Positions 17,933 to 26,737 of a stretch of 64,000 nucleotides of DNA are shown here, in pieces. The DNA is taken from positions 558,001 to 622,000 of the forward strand of contig CAWIRC010000002.1 in the NCBI GenBank assembly GCA_963838495.1, written 5' to 3'. Within the stretch, counting starts at the first letter, position 1, and the number at the start of each line of letters is the position of its first letter. The translations under genes and the position numbers were made by a program. Origin of the DNA: JBEKIK01 sp963838495. GTDB taxonomy: Bacteria; Planctomycetota; Planctomycetia; Pirellulales; Thermoguttaceae. Below the pieces are notes generated by a model that saw nothing but the letters and a program-made list of their open reading frames with translations, was not told the DNA's origin and did not search any database.

Positions 17933-18310
17933 ATGACGGAGTTATTATTCAAAGAGGAAGTTTATGCGATTGTCGGCGCCGCAATTGAGGTGCATCGTGA
18001 ATTAGGAAGTGGATTTCTTGAGGCAGTATATCAGGAGGCGATGGAAATTGAATTGCAGGGATGTCATATTCTTTTTCAATCACAGCCTGAATTGAACATC
18101 GTCTACAAAGGTCGGGTTTTAGAGAAGAAATATAATCCCGATTTTTTATGCCTTCAAGAAATCATCGTAGAAATCAAAGCCTTGGATCAACTTTCCGGGA
18201 AAGAAGATTCGCAAGTCATAAACTATCTTAAAGCAAGCGGAAAACGCGTCGGATTGTTAATAAACTTCGGAAGTGTAGGCAAATTAGAATGGAAAAGATT
18301 CATCTGCTAA
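17933..18310 (+). CDS. GxxExxY family protein (PDDEXK_3)
   Basis: A 125-residue protein with GSGFLEAVYQEAMEIEL (the GxxExxY motif), then KYNPDFLC and EIIVEIKALDQL, which resemble the D...ExK nuclease core, and QVINYLKASGKRVGLLINFG. The family is widespread in environmental genomes and is thought to be nuclease-like, but its biological role is not established. It is flanked by CACGAAGGACACAAAGGACAC-type spacer DNA, also typical of the places where this family occurs. ATG 17933 lies seven bases after GGGGCAACGG. Confidence 0.9.
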   Translation: MTELLFKEEVYAIVGAAIEVHRELGSGFLEAVYQEAMEIELQGCHILFQSQPELNIVYKGRVLEKKYNPDFLCLQEIIVEIKALDQLSGKEDSQVINYLKASGKRVGLLINFGSVGKLEWKRFIC

Positions 18311-18482
18311 AAAATATCCCCAAAGAACACTAAAGGCACGAAGATTTTCATTAGCAAATAATTCTTGTGTTACGGGAAATACTTATTTAATATTTGCTAT
18401 ATTTTTCACTTTTTTCCATATTTTGATTCTTTATTATTATTTTAGTGATCTTCGTGAACTTCGTGGATGATAAAAGTGTTTC

Positions 18483-20195
18483 ATGATTTCGGACTCCATT
18501 AGAACCACGACCGCAAAATATGCCTTTCTGGGTGCCGTTCTGCTTTGGGCGGCCTTTCCACCCCTCGATCTCTGGCCCCTGGCCTGGTTCGCACCCGTGC
18601 CTTGGGTGCTTTTGATACGCCGGGAAAAACTGGACGGACCGCGCCCGTATCTTATCCTTTGGCTCGCCGGTTTCGCCTTTTGGCTGGCCGTGCTGCACTG
18701 GCTCCGCCTGCCTTATTGGGCCACCGCCTTCGGCTGGGTGGCTCTTTCATTTTATTTTGCCTTTTATATTCCATTGTTCATCGCCCTGGGCCGAATCGCC
18801 GTCGATCAGCTCCGCATCCCCGTCATTTTGGCCGCGCCCGTGGTCTGGACCGGCCTGGAACTCGCCCGCGCGCATCTGCTGACCGGCATGACCATGGCCA
18901 GCCTCGCCCATACCCAATATCGCTGGGTGCTACTCATCCAAATCAGCGACCTTGCCGGCGCCTACGGCGTCAGTTTCCTGGTGATGTTCATAGCGGCATG
19001 TTTTGCCCGAATATTACCCTGTGATGGCAAGCCCCGCGCGCTTTGGCCGCTTCTGCCCGCCGCCGCGCTATTGGCCGCCGTGACGATTTACGGCTACGCC
19101 CGCACCGTCAACAACGAAACCGCCCCCGGGGCGAGAATCGCGCTCATCCAAAGCTCGATCGACACCACTATGGACGGCGGCGAAAACCTCCATGAAACTA
19201 TTCATTCCCAGTGTGTCGATCTTTCCCGGCAGGCAATCGATAAATATGGAAAATTGGATTTGATCGTCTGGCCGGAAGGAGTTTTTCAATATCCACTTAT
19301 TACCTCTGACGCCGACGCAGGCACAAAAGATCCCCGCCTGCAGGAAGAACACGTCTCTCTCGAAGAAGCCCTGAAAAACCTGAAAACCTGGTGCGACCGA
19401 TCCAGCCAATGCCTTATCAAAACCGCCGAATTGCTCGATTCGCCCCTGCTCATCGGACTCACCTCGTATCATTTTACCGCCCGCGGACAAGCAGTATTCA
19501 ATTCAGCGGCTTATATCTCGGATCATGGCGAATTGTTGGGCCGTTACGACAAAATGCATCTTGTCATGTTCGGCGAGTACATCCCCTTTGCCGATTACCT
19601 GACTTGGCTCTACAACCTCACGCCGCTCACCATTGGCACTGCCCCCGGCACTAAGCCCGCCGTGTTTAAAGTCCCTGCCGGTGCCACTGGCTCCAACGAG
19701 AGTGCCGCTGGCTCCGCCACCAGTGCCGTTAAACGTGATGTCCTTATAGCCCCGAACATCTGTTATGAAAGCGTTTTGCCGCATGTAATCCGCGGGCAGA
19801 TAATTACCCTGCAATCCGAGGGCCAAGAACCCGACCTGCTCGTAAACCTCACCAACGACGGCTGGTTTTGGGGCTCCAGCGAACTGGACCTGCATCTGGC
19901 CTGCGGCGTATTCCGGGCGGTGGAATTCCGCAAGCCGTTTTTGATCGCCGCAAACACCGGCTTTTCCGCCTCGATCGACGCCGACGGCCGGATCATCGAA
20001 AAAGGACCACGCCGCGAAACCGCCACGCTCTTGGCCAATGTCCGCATCGATCACCGCAAAAGCTGGTTTCTTTATTACGGCGATTGGCCCGCCGGCGTCT
20101 GCCTCGCCGCCTGCTGCGCCATCGCCGCCTATGGTCTGTGGAATCGCTTGGAAAAAAAATTCCATAAAGCCGCGACCGCCGATCGCGCCCGGTAA
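18483..20195 (+). CDS. lnt: Apolipoprotein N-acyltransferase Lnt
   Basis: Lnt transfers the third acyl chain to the N-terminal Cys of lipoproteins in the inner membrane. About seven N-terminal membrane helices run to residue 200 (AFPPLDLWPLAWFAPVPWVLL opens the set). The nitrilase domain carries the triad: Glu in IVWPEGVF, Lys in YDKMHLVMFGEYIPF and Cys in APNICYESV. NDGWFWGSSELDLHLACGVFRAVE is also typical, and a last helix (AGVCLAACCAIAAYGLW) closes the protein. At 570 residues it is somewhat long. Its last ten residues (HKAATADRAR) are encoded by a copy of a dispersed AAAGCCGCGACC palindrome, so the C-terminus may be repeat-derived. Confidence 0.95.
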   Translation: MISDSIRTTTAKYAFLGAVLLWAAFPPLDLWPLAWFAPVPWVLLIRREKLDGPRPYLILWLAGFAFWLAVLHWLRLPYWATAFGWVALSFYFAFYIPLFIALGRIAVDQLRIPVILAAPVVWTGLELARAHLLTGMTMASLAHTQYRWVLLIQISDLAGAYGVSFLVMFIAACFARILPCDGKPRALWPLLPAAALLAAVTIYGYARTVNNETAPGARIALIQSSIDTTMDGGENLHETIHSQCVDLSRQAIDKYGKLDLIVWPEGVFQYPLITSDADAGTKDPRLQEEHVSLEEALKNLKTWCDRSSQCLIKTAELLDSPLLIGLTSYHFTARGQAVFNSAAYISDHGELLGRYDKMHLVMFGEYIPFADYLTWLYNLTPLTIGTAPGTKPAVFKVPAGATGSNESAAGSATSAVKRDVLIAPNICYESVLPHVIRGQIITLQSEGQEPDLLVNLTNDGWFWGSSELDLHLACGVFRAVEFRKPFLIAANTGFSASIDADGRIIEKGPRRETATLLANVRIDHRKSWFLYYGDWPAGVCLAACCAIAAYGLWNRLEKKFHKAATADRAR

Positions 20196-20484
20196 TATCC
20201 TGTAAATCCGTGACCGTCGCTCCCGCCCGGCAATATCTTGCAAAGCCGCGACCTTCGGTCCCGCTGAGCGATAATGATAAGTCGCATGTCTACCCACAAT
20301 CCCGGCCTCTGACCAGGGCTGTAACACTACTGCGATTGCCACACATCGCTAAATTTCACCTACTCTATATGGGGGTAAGCCCGTGTCGCTTATTTTCACT
20401 TTTCCGATATTTCCGGAATTATGGCCTAATACACCAGTGAATTTCTCTGGACACCCCAAATTATCCGGGTTATGGGGCTTCTGG

Positions 20485-20514
20485 TTGACATGCGAAAATA
20501 GGCGAAGTTATACT
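20485..20514 (+). promoter_or_regulatory. Sigma-70-type promoter
   Basis: TTGACA (20485-20490), 18 bases, then TATACT (20509-20514). The start would be near 20521, about 95 bases before the coiled-coil gene. The rest of the 420-base spacer after lnt holds palindromic AAAGCCGCGACC repeats (20165-20264) and no gene. Confidence 0.75.
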
Positions 20515-20614
20515 AAAAAGATAAAAGATGCGGGTAAATCATCCAACAGATGCCCCTTCGACAGAATCGCTCTATAAAAGGCCTTGATAAACAAGCCCGA
20601 GTGAAAGGTCCGGC

Positions 20615-21487
20615 ATGAACCTCATCGGTAAAATTTTGACGGTTGTCATCTTCATCCTCAGCATCATTTTCATGACCATGGTCCTGGCCGTGTACGCCAC
20701 CCACACCAACTGGCGCAATATGGTCATGAATCCGTCGGACAAGGTCACCGCGGCCAAACCCCTGGGCTTGAAATTCAAATACGAAGATGAACAAAAAAGG
20801 AACCAGGAACTAAAAGACCAGTTGGATAAACTCAATGAGGAAAAAACCAGGGAACTCGAGGCCAAGGTCCAGGCCCTCACCAAGCTGGAAAACGAAAACT
20901 CCCTCATGAAGGACCTGATCAAGAAACTCGAGCAGTCCATCAAGGAGGCCGACGATTCCCAACGCAAGGCCGTGGCCGCCATGCAAGCCACCCAAAAGGA
21001 ATCGGCCGTCTTCCGCGGCGAGGTCGAGAGCCTTCGCTCCGAGGCCGAAAAAGCCCTGGCCGACCGCGACGCCCATTTCAGGGAAGTCGTCAAAATCACC
21101 GACGAAATGCACCAGATGCTCAACGAAATGACCGAACTCAAAAATCGCAATACCACACTCTCCGCCGACCTGGCCAAGGCCCGCGAAGTCCTCCGCCACT
21201 TCGATCTCAGCGAAAATACCGATATCTCCGGCTCTCCGCCACGCGTGGAAGGACTGGTCAACGCCGTCCTCGGCGGCGGCCTGGCCGAAATCACCATCGG
21301 CTCCGATTCCGGACTGCGAAAAGGCCATACCCTCGACATCTATCGCGTCGCTCCCACCGGAAATAAATACGTCGGCCGCATCGAAGTCCTGAAAACCGCC
21401 CCTGACAAGTCGGTCTGCAAAATCCTCCCCTCTTTCCAGCAAAGCGAAGTCCAGAAAGGTGACCGTGTCGCCAGCAAAATCGAGTAA
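20615..21487 (+). CDS. Membrane-anchored coiled-coil protein
   Basis: A 290-residue protein with an N-terminal membrane helix (ILTVVIFILSIIFMTMVLAVYA) and a long coiled coil (about residues 60-200, rich in Glu/Lys/Leu heptads such as DQLDKLNEEKTRELEAKVQAL). It ends in a small C-terminal beta domain (VEGLVNAVLGGGLAEITIGSDSGLRKGHTLDIYR ... VQKGDRVASKIE). The C-terminal part resembles domains seen at the end of other periplasmic coiled-coil proteins. ATG 20615 directly precedes the helix. It overlaps the next small membrane gene by 29 bases. It is probably a structural envelope component; function not recognised. Confidence 0.75.
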   Translation: MNLIGKILTVVIFILSIIFMTMVLAVYATHTNWRNMVMNPSDKVTAAKPLGLKFKYEDEQKRNQELKDQLDKLNEEKTRELEAKVQALTKLENENSLMKDLIKKLEQSIKEADDSQRKAVAAMQATQKESAVFRGEVESLRSEAEKALADRDAHFREVVKITDEMHQMLNEMTELKNRNTTLSADLAKAREVLRHFDLSENTDISGSPPRVEGLVNAVLGGGLAEITIGSDSGLRKGHTLDIYRVAPTGNKYVGRIEVLKTAPDKSVCKILPSFQQSEVQKGDRVASKIE

Positions 21488-21686
21488 CACACCCGGCGGA
21501 CCATTCCGCAAACCCCGGGCCGACCTGTACACCGTCCTACTCGTGATCGCACTCCTGGCGATACTCGTCGCCATCCTCTTCCTCTACCTGCACATGCAAA
21601 ACTACAACTTCGAGCTCAAGGCCGGCCCGCCCGTATCAATGATCCGCACTTCTTTCGATGCATTGCTTTCCGGATTCCCCGTTTAG
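21459..21686 (+). CDS. Small single-pass membrane protein
   Basis: A 75-residue protein starting at GTG 21459 (or GTG 21465) inside the end of the coiled-coil gene, so translation is probably coupled. A basic, Pro-rich cytoplasmic start (KSSNTPGGPFRKPRADLY) is followed by one strong membrane helix (TVLLVIALLAILVAILFLYLHM) and a short outer tail. The two adjoining membrane proteins probably act together. No family is recognised. Confidence 0.7.
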   Translation: MTVSPAKSSNTPGGPFRKPRADLYTVLLVIALLAILVAILFLYLHMQNYNFELKAGPPVSMIRTSFDALLSGFPV

Positions 21687-21868
21687 TCTCTATCCCGCAT
21701 TTTTTAGCCCTCAGTAAACACATCGGGGATTTCGTTTGCGTTTTTTATCGCACTAATGGCAAAAGGCGGCCTTTAAAATCGTCTTATTGGGAATCTAAGA
21801 TCGAGATTCCTCTTTTCTATATTCATGACTTTGTTTTTGTCCGCCCTTTTAATATTCTCTACCCCCCA

Positions 21869-21898
21869 TTGACAAGTTTTCGTCTAGTTAATTAGAAT
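21869..21898 (+). promoter_or_regulatory. Sigma-70-type promoter upstream of the kinase gene
   Basis: TTGACA (21869-21874), 18 bases, then TAGAAT (21893-21898). The predicted leader to the kinase ATG at 22133 is about 230 bases. The spacer 21687-22132 holds no gene. Confidence 0.6.
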
Positions 21899-22132
21899 GA
21901 CGACTTATGATGCAGGCGGGTACCTAATCGCTCGTTTAATGGGCAAAGTCTAGGCATCTGTATTCCAGAAATATTAGGTAAGACACGTTCGGCAAATTGA
22001 ATCAGCGATCAATTTTCACCGTGAGCATAGCGCCCCCTGGCGCAAAAATGCTTGTGGCAATGTTCATAAATGAATGTAGCGGCAGTCATTGCTGTGGGGG
22101 TGTTAGCAGTCATTTACTCCTGAGATAAACCA

Positions 22133-23719
22133 ATGGCGATCAGTATTGCATGCCCAAATTGCCGTTGCGTAATTTATGCTTCTCGAAAAGAGGCGGGCAT
22201 GTCAAAACCGTGCCCGGAGTGCGGGAAGTCTTTGCCCATTCCCTCACGTTCTTCCCATAAAATCGAAAAACCCACAAAACTTAATTGCCCGCAATGCAAC
22301 AACATTCTTCGACTGGTTAAAAATCTTCATGGAAAGAATGTGCGCTGTAATAAATGTGACGTAATGTTGACTATCTCCGCCCATCCCTGGCAATTGTCGG
22401 TGGTTGATGGCGAAGACTCTCGTTCTCCGCCGCCCGGCAAGAATGGCGACAAGGACAAGGAAGTCCCGAGCTTAGAGGTATTTATCCAGCGTTTGATTGA
22501 TAGCGCTATAATGAACGAAAATGAATGCCGGTCTTATCTCGAATCATTGCCCGAATCCGCACGCCCGCAAACTGCTGAACAACTCGCTGATCTGATGTGC
22601 AACCAGGGAATGCTGACCAGGTTTCAAGTAAACGCGCTCTACCAAGGAAAAACCCACGGCCTGTTAATAGGCAATTATGTGATTCTTGACCAGCTCGGCC
22701 ATGGCGGAATGGCCCGCGTTTACATGGCCAGGCACCTGCGCATGGACCGGGTAGTGGCATTAAAAATACTCCCTAGAAATGCCACAAAATCGCCCTGGGC
22801 CATTAAATGCTTCCAACGCGAAGCGCGGGCGGCGGCAAAACTCTCACACCCCAATATCGTCATGGCTCACGACGCGGATGAAGCCAATGGCACGCATTTC
22901 CTGGTTATGGAATTCATCGACGGCCAGGACCTCGGTTCCCTGGTCACGCAAAATGGACCCTTAACAGTGGCCGACGCGGTTAATTACCTCATGCAGGCCG
23001 CTCACGGTCTTGAATATGCACACGGCAAGGGCATCATCCATCGCGACATCAAGCCTTCCAACTTGCTTCTGGATAAACAGGGAAACATCAAGATTCTCGA
23101 CATGGGCCTGGCTCATATCAATGAAAACGTGGCCTCGTCTGAATTCGAACCAAACGAAACAAATGAAAGTTCGGATAACAATGGCCACATCATGGGCACG
23201 CTCGAATATATGTCGCCTGAACAGGCCCTGGACCCGAATTTGGCCAGCCCCCGCTCCGATATCTATTGCCTGGGCTGCACCCTGTATTATTTGCTCATTG
23301 GCCGACCGCCTTTCGGAGGCGATACTATGGCCAAAAAAATTCTGGCCCACCGCGAGCAGCCCGTCCCTTCGCTTAGGGCCGTGCGCAGCGATGTCCCCGG
23401 ATCGCTGGAGTGCCTCTTCCGTCGGATGATGGCCAAAAACCCCCTGGATCGGCAGCAATCGGTGGCCGAATTAATCGACGAGTTGCACGAAATAAACGTA
23501 CCGCGTAAAGATGAGCACGTTCGTTTAGTGCCTCAACGTCCGCGCGATCGTAAGATAATTACAAAGCCCCAGGAAAGCGCCGCCCAAACTGCCGATGCCA
23601 AGGCAATAAAACCCCAGTTTTCAAACAACCGCTGGTTGACCAATTTCGTAGTTTTATCGTTATTGGTCTTCCTGACTTTATCGTTGGCATTAATATGGTA
23701 TTCCTTGTTTTACCGCTGA
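22133..23719 (+). CDS. Zinc-ribbon serine/threonine protein kinase, membrane anchored
   Basis: A 528-residue eukaryotic-type kinase. The N-terminus has two zinc ribbons: Cys7/10/27/30 (CPNC, CPEC) and Cys52/55/72/75 (CPQC, CNKC). A linker of about 100 residues follows, including an EC-rich helical segment (LIDSAIMNENECRSYLESL) common in planctomycete kinases. The catalytic domain (about 182-445) has LGHGGMARVY, the ATP-binding Lys in VALKIL, the catalytic loop HRDIKPSNLL, DMG in place of DFG, and APE-like SPEQ. One C-terminal membrane helix (about 504-524) puts the kinase in the cytoplasm. There are no PASTA repeats. Downstream are FHA, Hsp70 and J-like genes on the same strand. Confidence 0.93.
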   Translation: MAISIACPNCRCVIYASRKEAGMSKPCPECGKSLPIPSRSSHKIEKPTKLNCPQCNNILRLVKNLHGKNVRCNKCDVMLTISAHPWQLSVVDGEDSRSPPPGKNGDKDKEVPSLEVFIQRLIDSAIMNENECRSYLESLPESARPQTAEQLADLMCNQGMLTRFQVNALYQGKTHGLLIGNYVILDQLGHGGMARVYMARHLRMDRVVALKILPRNATKSPWAIKCFQREARAAAKLSHPNIVMAHDADEANGTHFLVMEFIDGQDLGSLVTQNGPLTVADAVNYLMQAAHGLEYAHGKGIIHRDIKPSNLLLDKQGNIKILDMGLAHINENVASSEFEPNETNESSDNNGHIMGTLEYMSPEQALDPNLASPRSDIYCLGCTLYYLLIGRPPFGGDTMAKKILAHREQPVPSLRAVRSDVPGSLECLFRRMMAKNPLDRQQSVAELIDELHEINVPRKDEHVRLVPQRPRDRKIITKPQESAAQTADAKAIKPQFSNNRWLTNFVVLSLLVFLTLSLALIWYSLFYR

Positions 23720-23991
23720 AACAAAACAATCAAGCCGCTTGGCTTGCAGAGTATGCCCGCGATCCCACTTATTCCCCGTATTTTCCTATGTCTCGTCGTT
23801 TTAATCTTTACCCCCCTATTGCAAATGTTATCTCTGATTTTTATACTTAATTTCTTAATGGAAATGCATAAGAAAGTCTTATCAACCATTAAAAAAAGCT
23901 GATGTATTCGCTCTCTGCTTGCCTGTCAAAGTCAAATGGGCAAATCGCGGTATATCACTCATTCTATCCTAGATAGAGACTGGGGGAATCG

Positions 23992-25095
23992 ATGCGACGG
24001 ACAATGCATATATCAATAGCGGTACGATGTATGGCTTGCTTATACCTGACGATTTCCTGGTCATGGATGATTTATGCCCAAGATACCCAGCCGCAGGGAC
24101 AAATATTTCTTCCTCCCGCCGCCGGCGGCACACGGTATTCATTCGCGGTCGAGGCTGAAGCAAAGTACATTGCGGCGCAAGGGGCCTTCCTGGAATCGGC
24201 GGCCATTGCCAGAAAAATCAACGCCGAAGCCGTGGCCCTGGAAATCCAGAACTCCGTGAACTACGTTAACGCCTATTTCAAGCGGCAAGAGTTGAACAAG
24301 GAGTGGCGCCACAAGTTAAATCCCCTGGAATATGAATCACATCTGGAAATGCAAAAAAAACTGAAAGAAGTGATGGCGCAACGAATCGATCAATATTTCA
24401 TCGATACTCTTAAAGGCGATGTGACCGCCGAATTGAACTACATGTTGCAGGCATTGTATTTTGTACAATACATGAGCCCGGGGGATCTTGAACCGTTGGA
24501 TTCCCAACTTACCAAAGATCAACTCAAACAAATTTTTGTGACCGACGGCGGTCCGGGCAACAGCAAGCTGGTGTTCACTCTCGGCAACGGCGAAATACTC
24601 AAAATGCCTTGGCCATATGCACTTCGCGGATCGCAATTCCAAGCCGAGAGAAATAATTACGAACTCTCTCGCGAGGCCCTCATCAAGGAAATTCAAGAAA
24701 AAGGCCGGGCCAGCCCCGAAAACGGCGAGCAATTGCGCAAAAGCGTGATTCAATTGTGGGCCGCCTTGGAAACCGCCTATCCGGAAGAGAAACGCATGGA
24801 GCCGGCGGTCTTTTTGGAATACAATTCGGCCAAGGGCTTTTTACAATCTACTCTCGTGCAAGTCAATCGCGCAGTAACGACCAACGACGATTCGATATTC
24901 AAAGGTTCCTCGATTTTCAATGGAGAGACCTTGCTGGGTTTGTTGCAACATATGAGTAAAAGGGGACTAATGTTCGATCGGCCTCAACCAGGAGGCGAGG
25001 GCGTATATCACAGCCTTTTCACGGACATGCGAGAACTTTACCTCAAGCTGGCGCCGGAGAAAAAAGAGGGCGGCGGTTCGCCGGCAAAGAAATAA
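23992..25095 (+). CDS. Secreted helical hypothetical protein
   Basis: A 367-residue protein, start ATG 23992, with a signal peptide (VRCMACLYLTISWSWMIYAQ). A Gly/Pro-rich spacer follows, then a mostly helical body rich in Glu/Lys/Gln (FAVEAEAKYIAAQGAFLESAAIARKINAEAVALEIQ opens it). No enzymatic motif is seen. Its position between the kinase and the FHA protein, 35 bases before the latter and with no terminator, suggests one operon. It is probably an exported partner or envelope component of the system; related proteins appear to occur in planctomycetes. Confidence 0.7.
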   Translation: MRRTMHISIAVRCMACLYLTISWSWMIYAQDTQPQGQIFLPPAAGGTRYSFAVEAEAKYIAAQGAFLESAAIARKINAEAVALEIQNSVNYVNAYFKRQELNKEWRHKLNPLEYESHLEMQKKLKEVMAQRIDQYFIDTLKGDVTAELNYMLQALYFVQYMSPGDLEPLDSQLTKDQLKQIFVTDGGPGNSKLVFTLGNGEILKMPWPYALRGSQFQAERNNYELSREALIKEIQEKGRASPENGEQLRKSVIQLWAALETAYPEEKRMEPAVFLEYNSAKGFLQSTLVQVNRAVTTNDDSIFKGSSIFNGETLLGLLQHMSKRGLMFDRPQPGGEGVYHSLFTDMRELYLKLAPEKKEGGGSPAKK

Positions 25096-25129
25096 TTAGC
25101 TTTTTATTTACAGGACTTGTCATCACGAA

Positions 25130-26737
25130 ATGGCGGTGGAAATTATCATTCTTTCCGGTTCTCGTCAAGGTGAGCGCCTGCTCTTGGACGCGACAAACTT
25201 TCGCGCCGGGACCGATCCCGGATGCGATGTTTTTTTCGATCCCCGCAGGGACGCGTGCACTGAAAACCGTTCCGCTTCGTTTCGCCTCATGGAAGACGGC
25301 TGGTACATGGTCCACACCGCCGGCCCCATTGTCATCAATCAGAAAGCGGCCGCCTGTCCCGCGCGAATTCGATCGAATGATGTCATCAGGATGTCCGAAA
25401 ATGGTCCGGATTTTATGCTTAATATCGTGGCAAGCGCCGCCCCGCAACGCATCAACCCGCCTCTGCGGCCGACCGATCAGCAAGTTATATCCGGCGCACC
25501 GCGGGAATTATCCCCTGACATCCCTTACCCGGACGATTCTCCTGCGACTATAGGCGCGATTATCCCGGCTATAACCTCACACACGAATCAAAGCCCATCG
25601 CTCCAAGAAATCCCAATGCTGACGCCATGCACAAAATTAGATCACCTGTCGTCCGCGCCTCCTCCTGCACCGGTATCGTCAACCGCGGTTCTGGCTTACG
25701 TCGAACGAAATACGTCCAGGCCGGCGACAAGGGAGCGTTGGATATTATGGGTCGCTGCGGGACTTGGGTTCTGTGCCGTATTGGCCCTTTTAAGCGGCGT
25801 GTTGGCTCTTTTAATCCGAGGATCAGGACCACCAACGGCGCCCACAACGGTATCCGTTACCGTGACTGTTCCCCAGGACGCTCAGAAAAATGCAACACCG
25901 CCCGTAAATGAAGGCGGGAAAAACAATTTAACGCGCGGTGAGACTACGCCTTCATCCCCGCCCCCCCTTAAAGAGCCTTCCACCGAGGAGCGAATTCTTA
26001 AGCAAATAAAAGACGCCGTGTTTTTAATACAAGTCGAGAAGGCCGGCCATTTCTGGCCAATGGCGGTTTGCTGTGCAGTCGGGAAGCATGCCTTGCTGAC
26101 CAGCGCCCGCGAAGCCTCCGACCTCTATGAAAAGCGGCAAAACCCCGATAAAGGATTCAAAATATGGGCTGTAAATCCGGAAAACCACACGCAGATCGCC
26201 GTTGAGGATGTTTATGTTCACGCCGTTTATACAACGTTGGAAGACAAGCCGACAAATTGGATTTACTACGATTTTGCTTTACTAACGGTGGCTGAAGAGT
26301 TGCCCGAGACAGTTGAGTTGGCTTCTGCCGAAGAATTGGCCTCTCTCAAAGAGACAGGCAAATTGTCGGCCAAAACTTGTGTGTATTTTTGTGGTTCCGA
26401 AAATATGAAGGAATTCGAGGACTTCCATCCGGGGATTACGCAAGGCAAAATTTTCGTCATCACCGCCGCGCCGCCGGATCTCCCCTCCCATCCCCGCTTG
26501 CTGCAAATAACCGGAAATATGTTTAAAGACGCCTTTGGCGGCCCTGTCTTGAATGACCAGGCTAAAATAGTGGCAATATACGGGGCAACGATCCAACCCG
26601 AGGGGATGAAAGAACTTCACCTGGCCCCGGTTATAAATCCGGAAATGATTGCTTTGGGATTAATGCAAAAATACGAAAAGATTTGGGTCGCCCCGAACCC
26701 CCGCAAATCCAACTCCGAGCCAAAAGATGAACAATGA
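25130..26737 (+). CDS. FHA domain - membrane helix - degenerate trypsin-like domain
   Basis: A 535-residue, three-part protein. The N-terminal FHA-like domain (residues about 1-100) begins EIIILSGSRQGERLLL and has ENRSASFRLMEDGWYMV and INQKAA, the usual place to read phosphothreonine. A Pro-rich stretch leads to a membrane helix (about 205-228) and a Thr/Pro linker. The outer domain resembles a two-barrel trypsin-fold protease but is inactive by motif. The catalytic His position reads TSAREAS instead of TAAHC/TNxHV, an Asp is kept in YYDFALLTV, and the Ser loop is DAFGGPVLN instead of GxSGGPV. It ends ATGA-overlapped with the Hsp70 gene. It may transmit outside sensing to the phospho-signalling side. 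Confidence 0.75.
   Translation: MAVEIIILSGSRQGERLLLDATNFRAGTDPGCDVFFDPRRDACTENRSASFRLMEDGWYMVHTAGPIVINQKAAACPARIRSNDVIRMSENGPDFMLNIVASAAPQRINPPLRPTDQQVISGAPRELSPDIPYPDDSPATIGAIIPAITSHTNQSPSLQEIPMLTPCTKLDHLSSAPPPAPVSSTAVLAYVERNTSRPATRERWILWVAAGLGFCAVLALLSGVLALLIRGSGPPTAPTTVSVTVTVPQDAQKNATPPVNEGGKNNLTRGETTPSSPPPLKEPSTEERILKQIKDAVFLIQVEKAGHFWPMAVCCAVGKHALLTSAREASDLYEKRQNPDKGFKIWAVNPENHTQIAVEDVYVHAVYTTLEDKPTNWIYYDFALLTVAEELPETVELASAEELASLKETGKLSAKTCVYFCGSENMKEFEDFHPGITQGKIFVITAAPPDLPSHPRLLQITGNMFKDAFGGPVLNDQAKIVAIYGATIQPEGMKELHLAPVINPEMIALGLMQKYEKIWVAPNPRKSNSEPKDEQ

Noticed and set aside
21687..22132. Possible small gene before the kinase
   Set aside because: Stops occur in all frames; only a promoter-like pair is visible.
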